DNA of 64,000 bases from Prochilodus magdalenae (lineage: Eukaryota; Chordata; Actinopteri; Characiformes; Prochilodontidae). This document shows, piece by piece, positions 1 to 9,955 of the stretch. How positions within the stretch are numbered: the first letter of the stretch is position 1; each line of letters begins with the position of its first letter. Where the stretch lies: contig JAMWET010001633.1 in the NCBI GenBank assembly GCA_024036415.1, positions 122,001 through 186,000 of the forward strand, read 5' to 3'. The notes under the pieces are model-generated. The model was not told the DNA's origin and did no database searches. It saw only the letters and a list, made by a program, of their open reading frames with translations. The translations under genes were made by a program, and so were the position numbers.

Positions 1-54
1 TCACCTTAAAAAACCTCCAAAGTGGAACTTTACAGGAGGATACACTGGCTTTCT

Positions 55-275
55 TAATATTTACAGCCTTTAGTGACTTACAAGGTTAATCATGTTACAG
101 GTAGGCCAATCTAGTGTTAGGAGTCTTGCCCAAGGACTCTTATTAGTGTAGCACAGCATACAACAATCCCAGACCAGGATTCAAACTCCAGTCTCCCACA
201 TGTGGTGGTGGCTCCCTGGCGGGTAGTGGTGTTACCCACTAAGCTACACCAGCTAACTCGCAGCGGAGGCGGCTA
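55..275 (-). repeat. Old tRNA-derived SINE (family I)
   Basis: Read on the minus strand this matches the SINE at 9737-9951: a tRNA-like head with a B-box-like segment, then the segment containing 'aaggactcttattagtgtag' on the plus strand, then a tail related to 'cttgtaagtc'. The tail is shorter than in the other copy, so this is a decayed insertion. Confidence 0.65.
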
Positions 276-1019
276 TAACAAGCAATTCTGGACCAGTTCT
301 ATCGGTCTGTCCATCATCAATATTCACTAAACAGAACGGGTACCTAGAGCTTTATTTAAATCTATATTTGGCCACTGTTTCACAGTTCAGTCATATATTT
401 GCACTAATACTGCAGACAGTACATATGTTCTGCTAATATACCTTTCAGTCTTTATTAGTATATATTGTACATTTTCTTAATCTACATACATACATATCTA
501 TTTTTGCTTTCTGTAATCTTTTCTTTCTTAATTAGTATGTAGTGCTGTATTTGTTAATACTCATAGTCCAGGAGACTTAGAAGTGGAGATATGGCAAAAA
601 TATAATACCATGATACAGTAAGAGTATATGTGGTCTACATATCAGGATATGTACTGTTCTCCTTAGTTGGAACTGTTATGTGTAAGAAAACTTGAGAACC
701 GAGATTCAAAACAGGAACCAGTCTTCCTGTGGTCGAGCAGCTATCAAGACAAAGAGCAAAAGCAATATGAAAATGATTGGAAATTATATTCAGCACTGAA
801 TTTATAGAAACAGAAAGCAGCCTGTGATTGGACCGGAGTATTTACATGAACCAATGATAACTGATGACTTCTATTAGAGGCCTATCAGAGTAACAATAAG
901 AAATAATAATATTAAATATCTTTTTTATAGACTACTTTTCATGCTGTTGGCAGCTCAAAGTGCTTTACAGACAGTTCTCATCAGTAATGTGGAAATTAGG
1001 CCAAAGAAACAGCTTATAA
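276..1019. other. AT-rich non-coding DNA
   Basis: No long open frame, RNA gene or clear repeat was recognised here. Confidence 0.4.
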
Positions 1020-2050
1020 GTACCAAGATGATGTAGAGTTTTAATTAAACGCTGAGTTCAAGAGAGACCGCATAGATGTGTATTAAAAGTGAGCACTGAG
1101 TTCGACTGGCTAATAGACGCTGGAATTGAGTTCCACAGTTTAGAATCATAATAACTGAAAGAGGTTTCTCCATGTGTGTGTGTTTTAGAGAAGATACACG
1201 CAGAAGGCCAGTATCTTTTTTCTTTCCCCGAGCTGAACTACTGCCCAAACTCTGTGGTCTAATGCAGAGCTACTGCCCATCCTGTGCGCTCTAATGCTGA
1301 TGCCTCATCTGTCTTGGCTGGGTGCCACTGCTTGCCTGCCACTGCTTGGGTGCCACCAGTTTGCCAGCCATGAAGCTTCTCCTTGTCTTGTGCTGTGAGG
1401 GGGCTTCACTTGCAGCCCGCACACCCATCCAATGATCCTGCTATTTAATCACAGGCTAATCAGCCATTTCCTCTTCTGCCTCAAAAACACTCAACACTTC
1501 TCCTATTATTTCCAATAGCCTATCATCACAGTCTTCCTTCTAACCGGCACTAACAGCTATCCTATATTGCCTAGAACTGTAAAATCGGACCCGTTTTTGT
1601 GTTAGTTGCTATCTGGGGTCGACCTAAAGAGGATGGGTTCCCCTTCTGAGTCTTGGTCTTGGTCTTCCTCTTGCTCTGAGGGAGTTTTTTCTTGCCCCTG
1701 TTGCTTTTGGCTTGCTCATTGGGGGCTTGGACCTGGAAAGCTGCTTTGTGGCAACATCTGTTTTAAAAAGTACGAGATAAATAAACTGGACTTTACATCT
1801 AAGATCATGAGCTGCACCATCAACAGACAGGCATTCTGTGATGTAAGCAGGTGCTAGATTATTTAGAGCTTTACAGACGAGTGGTAGAACTTTCTATTCT
1901 AACAGATACCAGCAGCCAGTGCAGTTTTTTAAATCAAGAGTGATATGAGTTGTAGGGGATGTAATTGTTTTCTTAGGAGCCTCAGTTAGAGGAGCATTAC
2001 AGTGATCAACTCTGATTGCAACATCCGCCTGAACAAGTTGCTCTGCGTTG
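1020..2050. repeat. Degenerate interspersed repeat pieces
   Basis: The parts at about 1020-1230 and 1855-2050 resemble a fish interspersed repeat that also appears in pieces around 13.7-14.0 kb (phrases such as 'gagctttacagacgagtggt' against 'gttttataaacaagtagcag'). Class is unresolved; an old non-LTR element is possible. The middle, 1240-1600, shows nothing recognisable. Short open frames here have no family features. Confidence 0.3.
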
Positions 2051-2052
2051 TC

Positions 2053-2053
2053 C

Positions 2054-2104
<51 letters not shown>

Positions 2105-2105
2105 A
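2053..2105 (+). repeat. (TATC)n microsatellite
   Basis: About 13 uninterrupted copies of a TATC/GATA tetranucleotide. Confidence 0.97.
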
Positions 2106-2735
2106 AAATAGATCTACGAATATCAGCGAGTATTAACGGTGGAACCCTATTGTTAGGAGTGTATCACAGTGAAAAGCGTTGAATGTCTCCTGTCAGAAGC
2201 CTACAGTGGTGTTGTGTTAGTACGGATATGAGGAGAGCTCAGCCTATTGTGAGACAGGTAAAGAAATGTCTGATTAACTTGTCAAGCATGTGAGGCAATG
2301 TCTATGATTAGGTAGCCTGGAACGCACAAAGACAGGCAGAGACTCCCAGACTTGCATTGAAGCATGTGCTATTTAAGGACTACACAAGGAGTCGGTTTTT
2401 GCCTAGAAGAAGATGCTGAAATAAGTCATATGGTTAACTGGAAATGAAAAGAAAACCACTTTTAAAAACACTAGTTCTTTAACATGCTCTTTTTAGCATT
2501 TAAATTGTTGAGTAAATGACGTTACAAGTGTTTCGTTTTTCTTGTTTTCTTTTGTTTTTTCTTCTGGGTTCTAAGGGTGTTTTCCTAATTCCTCAGGCCC
2601 ATAAACGACAGAATATGGCCACTGGTCCCCATGAACTTTGCTTTTGAGGACAATGTTTTGAAGTCTGTTTTCCAGAATATCTGCTGTGCATACGTTCAGT
2701 GCTGAGTAAACTTCAAGTAGCTTCTGGAAGTGTGA

Positions 2736-2813
2736 GAACTCTTGAGACATTTCTAGAACTGTCTGGAATTTTCTAGAACTTTGGAGAATTGTTTAGAACT
2801 TTCTAGAAGTGTC
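2736..2813 (+). promoter_or_regulatory. Heat-shock element (HSF-binding) array
   Basis: Sixteen alternating nGAAn/nTTCn-type pentamers lie in unbroken 5-bp register: GAA, CTT, GAC, TTC, GAA, GTC, GAA, TTC, GAA, TTG, GAA, GTT, GAA, TTC, GAA, GTC. Ten are exact and six carry one or two mismatches. HSF trimers bind three or more such units, so this is a long and strong-looking HSE. It ends 18 bases before TATAAAG, the geometry of an inducible hsp promoter. Heat induction is an inference. Confidence 0.7.
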
Positions 2814-2831
2814 CAGTAGTACACACAGCAG

Positions 2832-2838
2832 TATAAAG
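2832..2838 (+). promoter_or_regulatory. TATA box downstream of the HSE array
   Basis: TATAAAG follows the HSE array after 18 bases. A start site near 2862 would be expected. The box is conserved in the inverted copy, where it reads 'ctttatac' near 6550. Confidence 0.55.
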
Positions 2839-2853
2839 ACAGGTGTGTTTAGC

Positions 2854-3312
2854 AGCAGACGCATACCGCTACATCTGTGGCACCATCAACAGGTGGCATT
2901 TATCAAAACCAGAGTAAACAGTATTCCATTTCTGTAGAAATGTTCTGCTGCTCTGTTCTGCTACAGACGTCATGTGTGTGAATGACCCACGTTTGCTAGA
3001 TGCAGTGTCGTTAGCACCCTGCTGTGTGAAACAGACTGGGCAGCCAACAGTTTACTTGAAACCCACAAGGATCTATTATCAGCTTGTATTACTTGTGGAC
3101 ACTCTAACTGTTCTTGTACAGTCCTTATCATTAATAGTTCTTAGGGCCGCATAACAGGGAAGTGAGATGAATGTACGCCTCCTTTAAGTCTACAGTAGTT
3201 AGTGATGTTTATGCCTATGAGTCCTTGGGTTGCCAGGTATTCAACACTAGAATTAATATACAATACTTTTGTAAGAGTCACAATCAGTGGAGGACAGAGT
3301 ATAGAAATCATG
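2854..3312. other. Unassigned DNA downstream of the HSE/TATA segment
   Basis: A short frame at 2972-3154 (60 codons) shows no domain or signal peptide that I recognise. Any transcript from the TATA box at 2832 would run through here. Confidence 0.35.
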
Positions 3313-4465
3313 AAGTTGAGTTACTGTACCAACAATACTACACACTACTTACAGCGCACTAACGCATTACACTTACTGAGTTACTGTACACCAACACACT
3401 ACTTACAGCACACTAACGCATTACACTTACTGAGTTACTGTACACCAACACACTACTTACAGCACACTAACACATTACACTTACTGAGTTACTGTACACC
3501 AACACACTACTTACAGTACACTAACGCATTACACTTACTGAGTTACCGTACACCAACACACTACTTACAGTACACTAACGCATTACACTTACCGAGTTAC
3601 CGTACACCGACACGCTACTTACAGCACACTAACGCATTACACTTACTGAGTTACTGTACACCAACACACTACTTACAGCACACTAACGCATTACACTTAC
3701 TGAGTTACTGTACACCGACACACTACTTACAGCACACTAACGCATTACACTTACTGAGTTACTGTACACCGACACACTACTTACAGCACACTAACACATT
3801 ACACTTACTGAGTTACTGTACACCGACACACTACTTACAGCACACTAACACATTACACTTACTGAGTTACCGTACACCGACACACTACTTACAGCACACT
3901 AACACATTACACTTACTGAGTTACCGTACACCGACACGCTACTTACAGCACACTAACGCATTACACTTACTGAGTTACCGTACACCAACACACTACTTAC
4001 AGTACACTAACGCATTACACTTACTGAGTTACTGTACACCAACACACTACTTACAGCACACTAACGCATTACACTTACTGAGTTACTGTACACCAACACA
4101 CTACTTACAGCACACTAACACATTACACTTACTGAGTTACTGTACACCAACACACTACTTACAGCACACTAACACATTACACTTACTGAGTTACTGTACA
4201 CCAACACACTACTTACAGCACACTAACACATTACACTTACTGAGTTACTGTACACCAACACACTACTTACAGCACACTAACACATTACACTTACTGAGTT
4301 ACTGTACACCAACACACTACTTACAGTACACTAACACATTACACTTACTGAGTTACTGCACACCAACACACTACTTACAGCACACTAACACATTACACTT
4401 ACTGAGTTACTGTACACCAACACGCTACTTACAGCACACTAACGCATTACACTTACTGTACACCA
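3313..4465 (+). repeat. 54-bp minisatellite, about 21 copies
   Basis: Tandem units of 54 bp contain 'ttactgtacaccaacacact' and 'cactaacgcattacactt'. Single-base variants (cgca/caca, ctgta/ccgta, cagca/cagta, caaca/cgaca) are shared by neighbouring units, as expected from local unit turnover. Because 54 is a multiple of three, one plus frame stays open across the array as an 18-residue repeat. This is a consequence of the period rather than evidence of a gene. Confidence 0.95.
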
Positions 4466-4869
4466 CTGGTCACAGTAAATTTGGAAAGTAGTCTGAATGC
4501 GCTGTGTGACCATGTAAAGTCACCCGTGCTGCACCTTCAAACCAACCAGAAAACTGTGCATCTGGCCACTCTGCAAGACTGGGAAAGAACCCAAAGGGTG
4601 AATCGCAGAAGCAGCAGAACACTGTCCCCGCAGCTTTAAACCCCTACTGCTGAATGCAGCTTCACTTCAGCAGCTGTTGTTAGACTGCTCTATGCAGTTT
4701 CTCATGGCTCTTATAAGCTTTGCACTAGGATACTTTAGTCTTGTTGCAGTGAAAGACCCAGTGCCCCTCCACCCCAACCCACTGTAGTTGGCACCTATGG
4801 TGGCAGAATGGAAAGAAATTCATACAATTCTGAGCTCATCGAACAAAGAACTAGTCACCTGTGACTGAA
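4466..4869. other. Unassigned DNA
   Basis: No gene, RNA or repeat recognised. Confidence 0.35.
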
Positions 4870-5330
4870 ACATGACTAATAGCGTGTAACACCTCCACAA
4901 GCACGAATAACAGCTGGGATTGGATTTGGCTAGACAAGTGTCTGCATGGAGGCCACATCAATGTCCAGTCACTCTGGAATCAAAGAATTGGGCAGTTGGT
5001 CCAGATTTGGTGGATGCCTTTCCATTCTGAGGAGAATTCCCTGTAGACTGGGATTTTAGTGGTAGACCCGTATTACTGTACGCTTCCATACACCTGCAGA
5101 TTCAGCTACTTCCTTCACACTATGGTCTTTGGCACGCTCAAACGTAGTCACTCCTTTTAGCCAATCATTAACATCTGCTCTGGAGCCATTTTCCACACAT
5201 GGAATGAGACATTCACTGCACTGTACCGCCTCTTCACAATCTATGGATCCCTTCAAGACAACAGTAAATGAACAGCCATGGTTTTGGACTGAAATGTCCA
5301 ACAAGTGTGCTAGTCAAGTATCCACACTCG
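4870..5330 (+). repeat. Interspersed repeat C, copy 1
   Basis: It shares long colinear matches with 46075-46600, for example 'gattttag', 'gtagacccgtat', 'cgcttccatacacctgcaga' and 'cactatggtctttggcac'. Copy 2 lacks roughly 70 bases present here after the shared 'ggtctttggcac'. The element type is unknown, and frames within it are degenerate. Confidence 0.7.
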
Positions 5331-5385
5331 TTTGGCCATACGGAAGGTGGAGCTTAGCTCCTGCTACTTCTCATTTAGCATAACG

Positions 5386-6190
5386 CTAATGTAAATAACG
5401 TCAGCAAGCACAACACAAAACACCCCCACCAATGTCACATCCTTAAACCACGCCTGCATCCACAGTGACTCCTTCCTCTCTGACTCACAGGGTACATCAT
5501 GACTAAGCGCAGCTCTCATAAACACAGAGGAAGACGCTAGCCTGCCTTCCTGCAAGGCCACCTTCGCTAAAACTAGCCCTCGGCCCACGGCCCGCATTTT
5601 AAAACAGCGAGGAGTCGTCAGAGAACGCTGGCCCTGTGCTGAATTGAAATTCATAAACATTCAGTCATTTTGCCTGTGCTACTACAGCGCAGGCTATGTT
5701 TAGCACATGATTCATTGCGCGGTGTCGCTCCGGGACGTGCGCTGCATTCCCATGAATTAAAAAAAACAAAAAAACAGGAGAGAATCCCGACAGCATAGAT
5801 GCAGATAAATCCTGCTGCCCCTCCGGGGGTAATAATTGCGCCTCCTTTGTCTGCGGTAAATATAAATATGCACTAAATGGGAAAAGCGCTAATGGGATCA
5901 TGACAACATCCCTGTATTTCACTGGGAATAATGGCATAATATCCGGCCCTGAACAAATCCATTGTCTCTGCCATCCCGTTCACGGCGCCTTCCGCACCCC
6001 GGCTGCTAATGAAACGTGCATGTTCACCTGGCAGAAAAATACAGAGACAAAGGATGAGGGGAAAATGAAATGCTAATTTTTTTCAGAGGGAAAAAAATGG
6101 AGGATTTTTTTTAAAATCACTGTGCTCTGAAAATTTCTTTCCTATTTGCATCGAATTGCTTAACCAGGACGCGCGTTTGGAATATGTAGC
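5386..6190. other. Low-repeat segment, candidate conserved non-coding element
   Basis: About 5700-6190 is free of recognisable transposon sequence. It has a balanced, unique-looking composition with homeodomain-like TAAT cores and an octamer-like 'atttgcat'. Such islands in a long neuroligin intron are often conserved enhancers. Conservation cannot be tested here. Confidence 0.25.
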
Positions 6191-6537
6191 TATCCACAAT
6201 CAGGGCTGCCTTTGTTTATACATTTATTTATTTATTTATTTGTCGCATATATACTCATCATCAAAAGAATAGTTTCACAAATAGATGCACCCAGAAGGAG
6301 TCAACCGACAGAAACGAAACTTGGTTTGTAGGTTTGACATCGGGAGACATGCTAATGATTCAAGCAGCACACTTGATGAGCAGTGCATTGCCCTCATCAT
6401 ACGAGTTTTTTTGTGCAGCGATCTGTACTGATGCCCTCTAAATTAGATTGTAAGTTTTTCCTTGGGGGGGGGTTGGGGGGGGGTTTTCCAACCGTAATAG
6501 AACTGAACCCAGGCTGGAATCATCTTCTGAGATGTTT

Positions 6538-7010
6538 TAACACACCTGTCTTTATACTGCTGTGTGTACTACTGGACACTTCTAGAAAGTTCTAAACAAT
6601 TCGCCCCAATCAGTTATACCGAAAATTACAGACAGTTCTTAGAAATGTCTCAAGAGTTCTTACAACTTCCAGAGCTTACTTAAAGTTTGACTCAGCCACT
6701 GGAACGTTCCCTAATGCACAGCAGATTATTCTGGAAAAACAGACTCAAAAACATATTCCTCCTATATTAGCAAAGTTCATGGGGGACCAGTGGCCTGATT
6801 CTGTCGTTTAGGGGCCTGAGGAACATATAGGACAAACACCCTTAGAACCCAGGAGAAAAAACAAAAGAAAACAAGAAAAACGAAACACTTGTAACGTCAT
6901 TTTGCTCATTTACTCAACAATTTAAATGCTAAAAAGAGCATGTTAAAGAACTAGTGTTTTTAAAAGTGGTTTTCTTTTCATTTCCAGTTAACCATATGAC
7001 TTATTTCAGC
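6538..7010 (-). repeat. Dispersed repeat B, copy 2 (inverted)
   Basis: This is the reverse complement of 2412-2853 with moderate divergence. The HSE pentamers are partly lost, although 'cacttctagaaagttctaaa' survives. It sits inside a family A element, so it was probably inserted after that element. Confidence 0.7.
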
Positions 7011-7234
7011 ATCATCATCCTGAGACGACTGCACAATGTAGGATGGACACACGGGTCGTTACGGTGACTGCCCCTTAACACCACATCAACATCATCAAAG
7101 ACTGCCAGTCTGCAGTCTCACTCGCTGCCAGGGACTGTCACTCGGAGTGAATCCAGAATGGCAGGCGGGTCATCTTTCAGTGACGACGTTTGGTTTTAAA
7201 CTTGGTGCCGAGACAACAAGGCATGTCTGTGTTG

Positions 7235-7508
7235 GGGAGAGCACAGTCGCGGGATGGAGGTTAGGGAAGAAGCCTTGTGACCGGGAAGCAGTCGCCCGGT
7301 TAGACTGCCCTGAGCCTACCGTAACGACTGTGTGGTGCCCTGAAGCAATATGCCTCCCCCCCCAACTGCTCCACGCGCGTGCCGTGGGATATGGGCTTCT
7401 GTCACTGCCCCCTATATAAGGTCTAACTCACGTGCAGTGTGTTTGTGGTGTTTCACTTCACGGATGGGTTAAATGCAGAGACTTAATTTCCCCACTGTGG
7501 GATCACAC
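7235..7508 (+). repeat. tRNA-derived SINE (family III), near full length
   Basis: The head 'cgggatggaggttaggg' and the segment 'gccttgtgaccggga' match the SINE at 63902. They are followed by the body ('ccaactgctcc') and a tail with 'gatgggttaaatgcagagac' typical of fish SINEs. The B box is mutated ('ccggttagactgcc'). It is inserted in the family A element. Confidence 0.75.
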
Positions 7509-7915
7509 GGGTGATCAGTTTGTTGTCACACATCCAGAAGGCCTGGTGTCACTCCACCTTTAACCCTACTGCACCATCTGCAGGGACTGTGGAAGGAAAC
7601 GATTCAAGCTGCATGGGGGGAAATGGATTACCAAACAGATCCCACCATCTTAGGACACTCTACAGCTCACCACTGACATCTGAGGGACGTACTGGCATGG
7701 AGCATTAAGCAAACACACTAACTGTACGAGCCCAACACCAAACTGAGAGACACTATTTCTGTAAGTGCAGTAAATCAAATATCATTTATCAATATCAAAA
7801 TATCCATATCAGTCTAAATGCATCATCATGTGTTGTTCCTGGTGACCTTTATCTTCCTTCCCAACAGCACTGCAGTCCCACACTTCCTTCTCGGTGCAGC
7901 TAGTCTTTTGACCAT

Positions 7916-8680
7916 AAGTGCATATGGTGCATTATTAGAGGTTCCCTACAGTCTATGACTATTTGGGAATACAGAGCACATTATTTAATAATAATTTACT
8001 CTCGTTTTTTTCTGGTCTATACTTCCTTATTATACCTATTTACTTTCTTTGTTTTTTATTGTTACTTACTGTTAATTAATTTCTCCTATTATAGCCTATA
8101 CTGAGCAGCAAATTAATGTATGTATGGTGATATATAAATAAGGGTCATTTTAATTTCTCTGTTTAGTTTCAGATTAGAACATATATTAATGTATAGCTGT
8201 CTTTATATGTTGGCACTGAAAAAAACCCCATCATTCAGATGTGACCGATGGCCATGTTTGCCATAGTGACAGCATTATGGATGAAGCGAAAAGGGATGAC
8301 TCATCAGGGGGGCTCTTTAGCAGTGCTGCTTGTGTGTTTAAGGTGGTAGATACTCTGAGCTCTTGTGTTAGTGTTGGCTGTCTAGTGCTGTGTTTGTCTA
8401 GACTTTAACAATGAGATGTGTTGGGTCCTGGCTCCTGAATCAATCAACATCCAGTTTGTTTCACTGTTGTGGTCTATTACCGAACGATGGAATATCCAGT
8501 TTATCACCACCTACCGCTGACCTGTAAACACAGTATGACTGATAAATGATAGGGTCATTATAGAGATAGTTTAGTTCAATATTAAATATAGTTTTTTCCC
8601 CACCCTTACTCCCTTACCCATGCTTGGTGTTTGAGCTGCAACACTGCAAAAAATAAGATAATTAAAAAAAAAATCATATA
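7916..8680. other. AT-rich DNA, nothing recognised
   Basis: Short frames only, with no repeat match noticed inside the window. Confidence 0.35.
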
Positions 8681-9212
8681 CAGGGGTTGGACAATGAAAC
8701 TGAAACACCTGGTTTTAGACCACAATCATTTATTAGTATGGTGTAGGGCCTCCTTTTGCAGCGAATGCAGCGTCAGTTCTTCTTGGGAATGACATATACA
8801 AGTCCTGCACAGTGGTCAGAGAGATTTTAAGCCATTCTTCTTGCAGGATAGTGGCCAGGTCACTACGTGATGCTGGTGGAGGTTCGTCCTTCTTGGTGGT
8901 ATGCTGACATTACCCTGGATACCGTGGCTCTTGATACATCACAAAGACTTGCTGTCTTGGTCACAGATGCGCCAGCAAGACGTGCACCAACAATTTGTCC
9001 TCTTTTGCACTCTGGTATGTCACCCATAATGTTGTGTGCATTGCAGTATTTTGAGCAGAACTGTGCTCTTACCTGCTAACTGAACCTTCACACTCTGCTC
9101 TTACTGGTGCAATGTGCAATTAATGAAGAGTGGCCACCAGACTGGTCCAATTTAGCCATGAGACCTCCCACACTAAAATGACAGGTGTTTCAGTTTCATT
9201 GTCCAACCCCTG
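8681..9212 (-). mobile_element. Internally deleted Tc1 derivative D, copy 1
   Basis: Terminal inverted repeats of about 30 bp start with 'caggggttggacaatgaaac' and are flanked by TA on both sides, the Tc1/mariner target site. The 532-bp body is nearly identical to 47317-47849 in the opposite orientation. Read on the minus strand it holds the transposase N-terminus (8863-9027) and then the C-terminal tail. The whole DDE catalytic region is missing, so it can only move in trans. Confidence 0.92.
8863..9027 (-). pseudogene. Truncated Tc1 transposase N-terminal (HTH) fragment
   Basis: A 54-residue frame beginning MGDIPEFKRGQ carries the DNA-binding helix-turn-helix region (around 'LCDVSRATVSRVMSAYH') of a Tc1 transposase and stops at TAG soon after. 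A full enzyme has about 340 residues. After the stop a different reading resumes with C-terminal features ('LQEEWLKIPLTTVQ'-like). A DNA-binding-only peptide that competes at the ends is conceivable but unproven. Confidence 0.75.
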
Positions 9213-9214
9213 TA

Positions 9215-9736
9215 TCTAGTTGGTATGTCTTGTATATCTTATTTTAAAATTATTAAGCAATCATATACAATTATTTCACTTATTATTAGGGCATTTGTAC
9301 TTCTTTTAGGCCATTTAAATAAGTCAAATTTTCTCCGATGTTGGAAGATAATTGTACTTGCTTTAAGAAACAAAATTGAAACAGGCAAAATTATCTTGCA
9401 ATATAATATAAAAATATAATATAAAAGAAAAAAAAATGACTTTCTAAAATTATCTAAATCTAAATAAGTTAAATAATCTTACAACAATCTCAAAATAAGA
9501 ACTGCAGTAACAGTAGCTAGCAGATAGAAGAAGCCAATCAGTCTGGATCAGATTGCATGCCTCATCACAAACTCAAACCTTGTGGAGTTGTTAAAAAATC
9601 TCAATTAGCTTTTATTATGCGGCTTCTGACGAATGTATGGTTATTGATATGGACTAAAGCACATGGGCAAAAACAGAAGTAGCAACCATACTTTTTGAGA
9701 CAAGGTTTAAGACAAGCATGTGATGATGATTTTTAT
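9215..9736. other. AT-rich DNA, nothing recognised
   Basis: Low-complexity A/T-rich sequence. The open frame at 9225-9419 has no recognisable features. Confidence 0.35.
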
Positions 9737-9951
9737 TGGTGTAGCTCAGCGGATAACACCACTACCCGCCAAGTAGCTACCACCACACGTGGGAGACTGG
9801 GGTTTGAATCCTGTTCTGGGTGACTATGCTGTGCTACACCAATAAGAGTCTGTGGGCAAGACTCCTAACACTATACAGGCCTACCTGTAATATGATTAAC
9901 CTTGTAAGTCGCTCTGGATAAGAGCGTCAGCTAAATACCATAAATGTAAAT
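9737..9951 (+). repeat. tRNA-derived SINE (family I)
   Basis: The internal Pol III A box 'tagctcagcgg' (9742-9752) and B box 'ggtttgaatcc' (9801-9811) fit the consensus. The 3' tail contains 'gtcgctctggataagagcgt', the well-known tail shared by many fish SINEs and their LINE partners. The copy appears full length. Confidence 0.92.
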
Positions 9952-9955
9952 GATT

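Larger units (their letters stand above)
2412..2853 (+). repeat. ~440-bp dispersed repeat B, copy 1 (promoter-like)
   Basis: The segment is repeated in inverted orientation at 6538-7010. Both copies start at 'gatgctgaaataagtcatat' and end just after a TATA-like 'gtataaagacaggtgtg'. Copy 1 carries a long heat-shock-element array immediately before the TATA box, while copy 2 keeps only part of it. It could be a solo LTR or other element carrying its own heat-responsive promoter, or a dispersed piece of a heat-shock gene promoter. No gene product was recognised downstream. Confidence 0.7.
6245..7915 (+). mobile_element. Degenerate Tc1/mariner-like element, family A (with nested inserts)
   Basis: The left end ('actcatcatcaaaagaatag') and right end ('ggtgcagctagtcttttgac') are inverted relatives of the ends of the copy at 21930-22625. 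The interior has transposase-like remnants: about 7150-7200 resembles the region before the first catalytic Asp, and 7530-7640 resembles the C-terminal region. It is interrupted by repeat B (6538-7010) and a SINE (7235-7508). No intact frame remains. Confidence 0.6.

Noticed and set aside
3313..4465. CRISPR-like regular repeats (also at 34285-36245 and 42663-43910)
   Set aside because: Units are contiguous with no unique spacers and no cas genes, in a vertebrate-type genome. These are minisatellites.
3202..4491. Open frame of 429 codons with an 18-residue repeat
   Set aside because: It exists only because a 54-bp minisatellite has a period divisible by three. There is no start context, domain or synonymous bias.
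8867..9079. 70-codon plus-strand frame beginning MMLVEVRPSWW, repeated at 47450-47662
   Set aside because: It is antisense to the Tc1 transposase N-terminal remnant. Its conservation between copies reflects the shared transposon.
9742..9811. Possible tRNA gene from the A and B boxes
   Set aside because: The boxes belong to a SINE with the typical fish SINE tail, and a proper tRNA cloverleaf was not seen.
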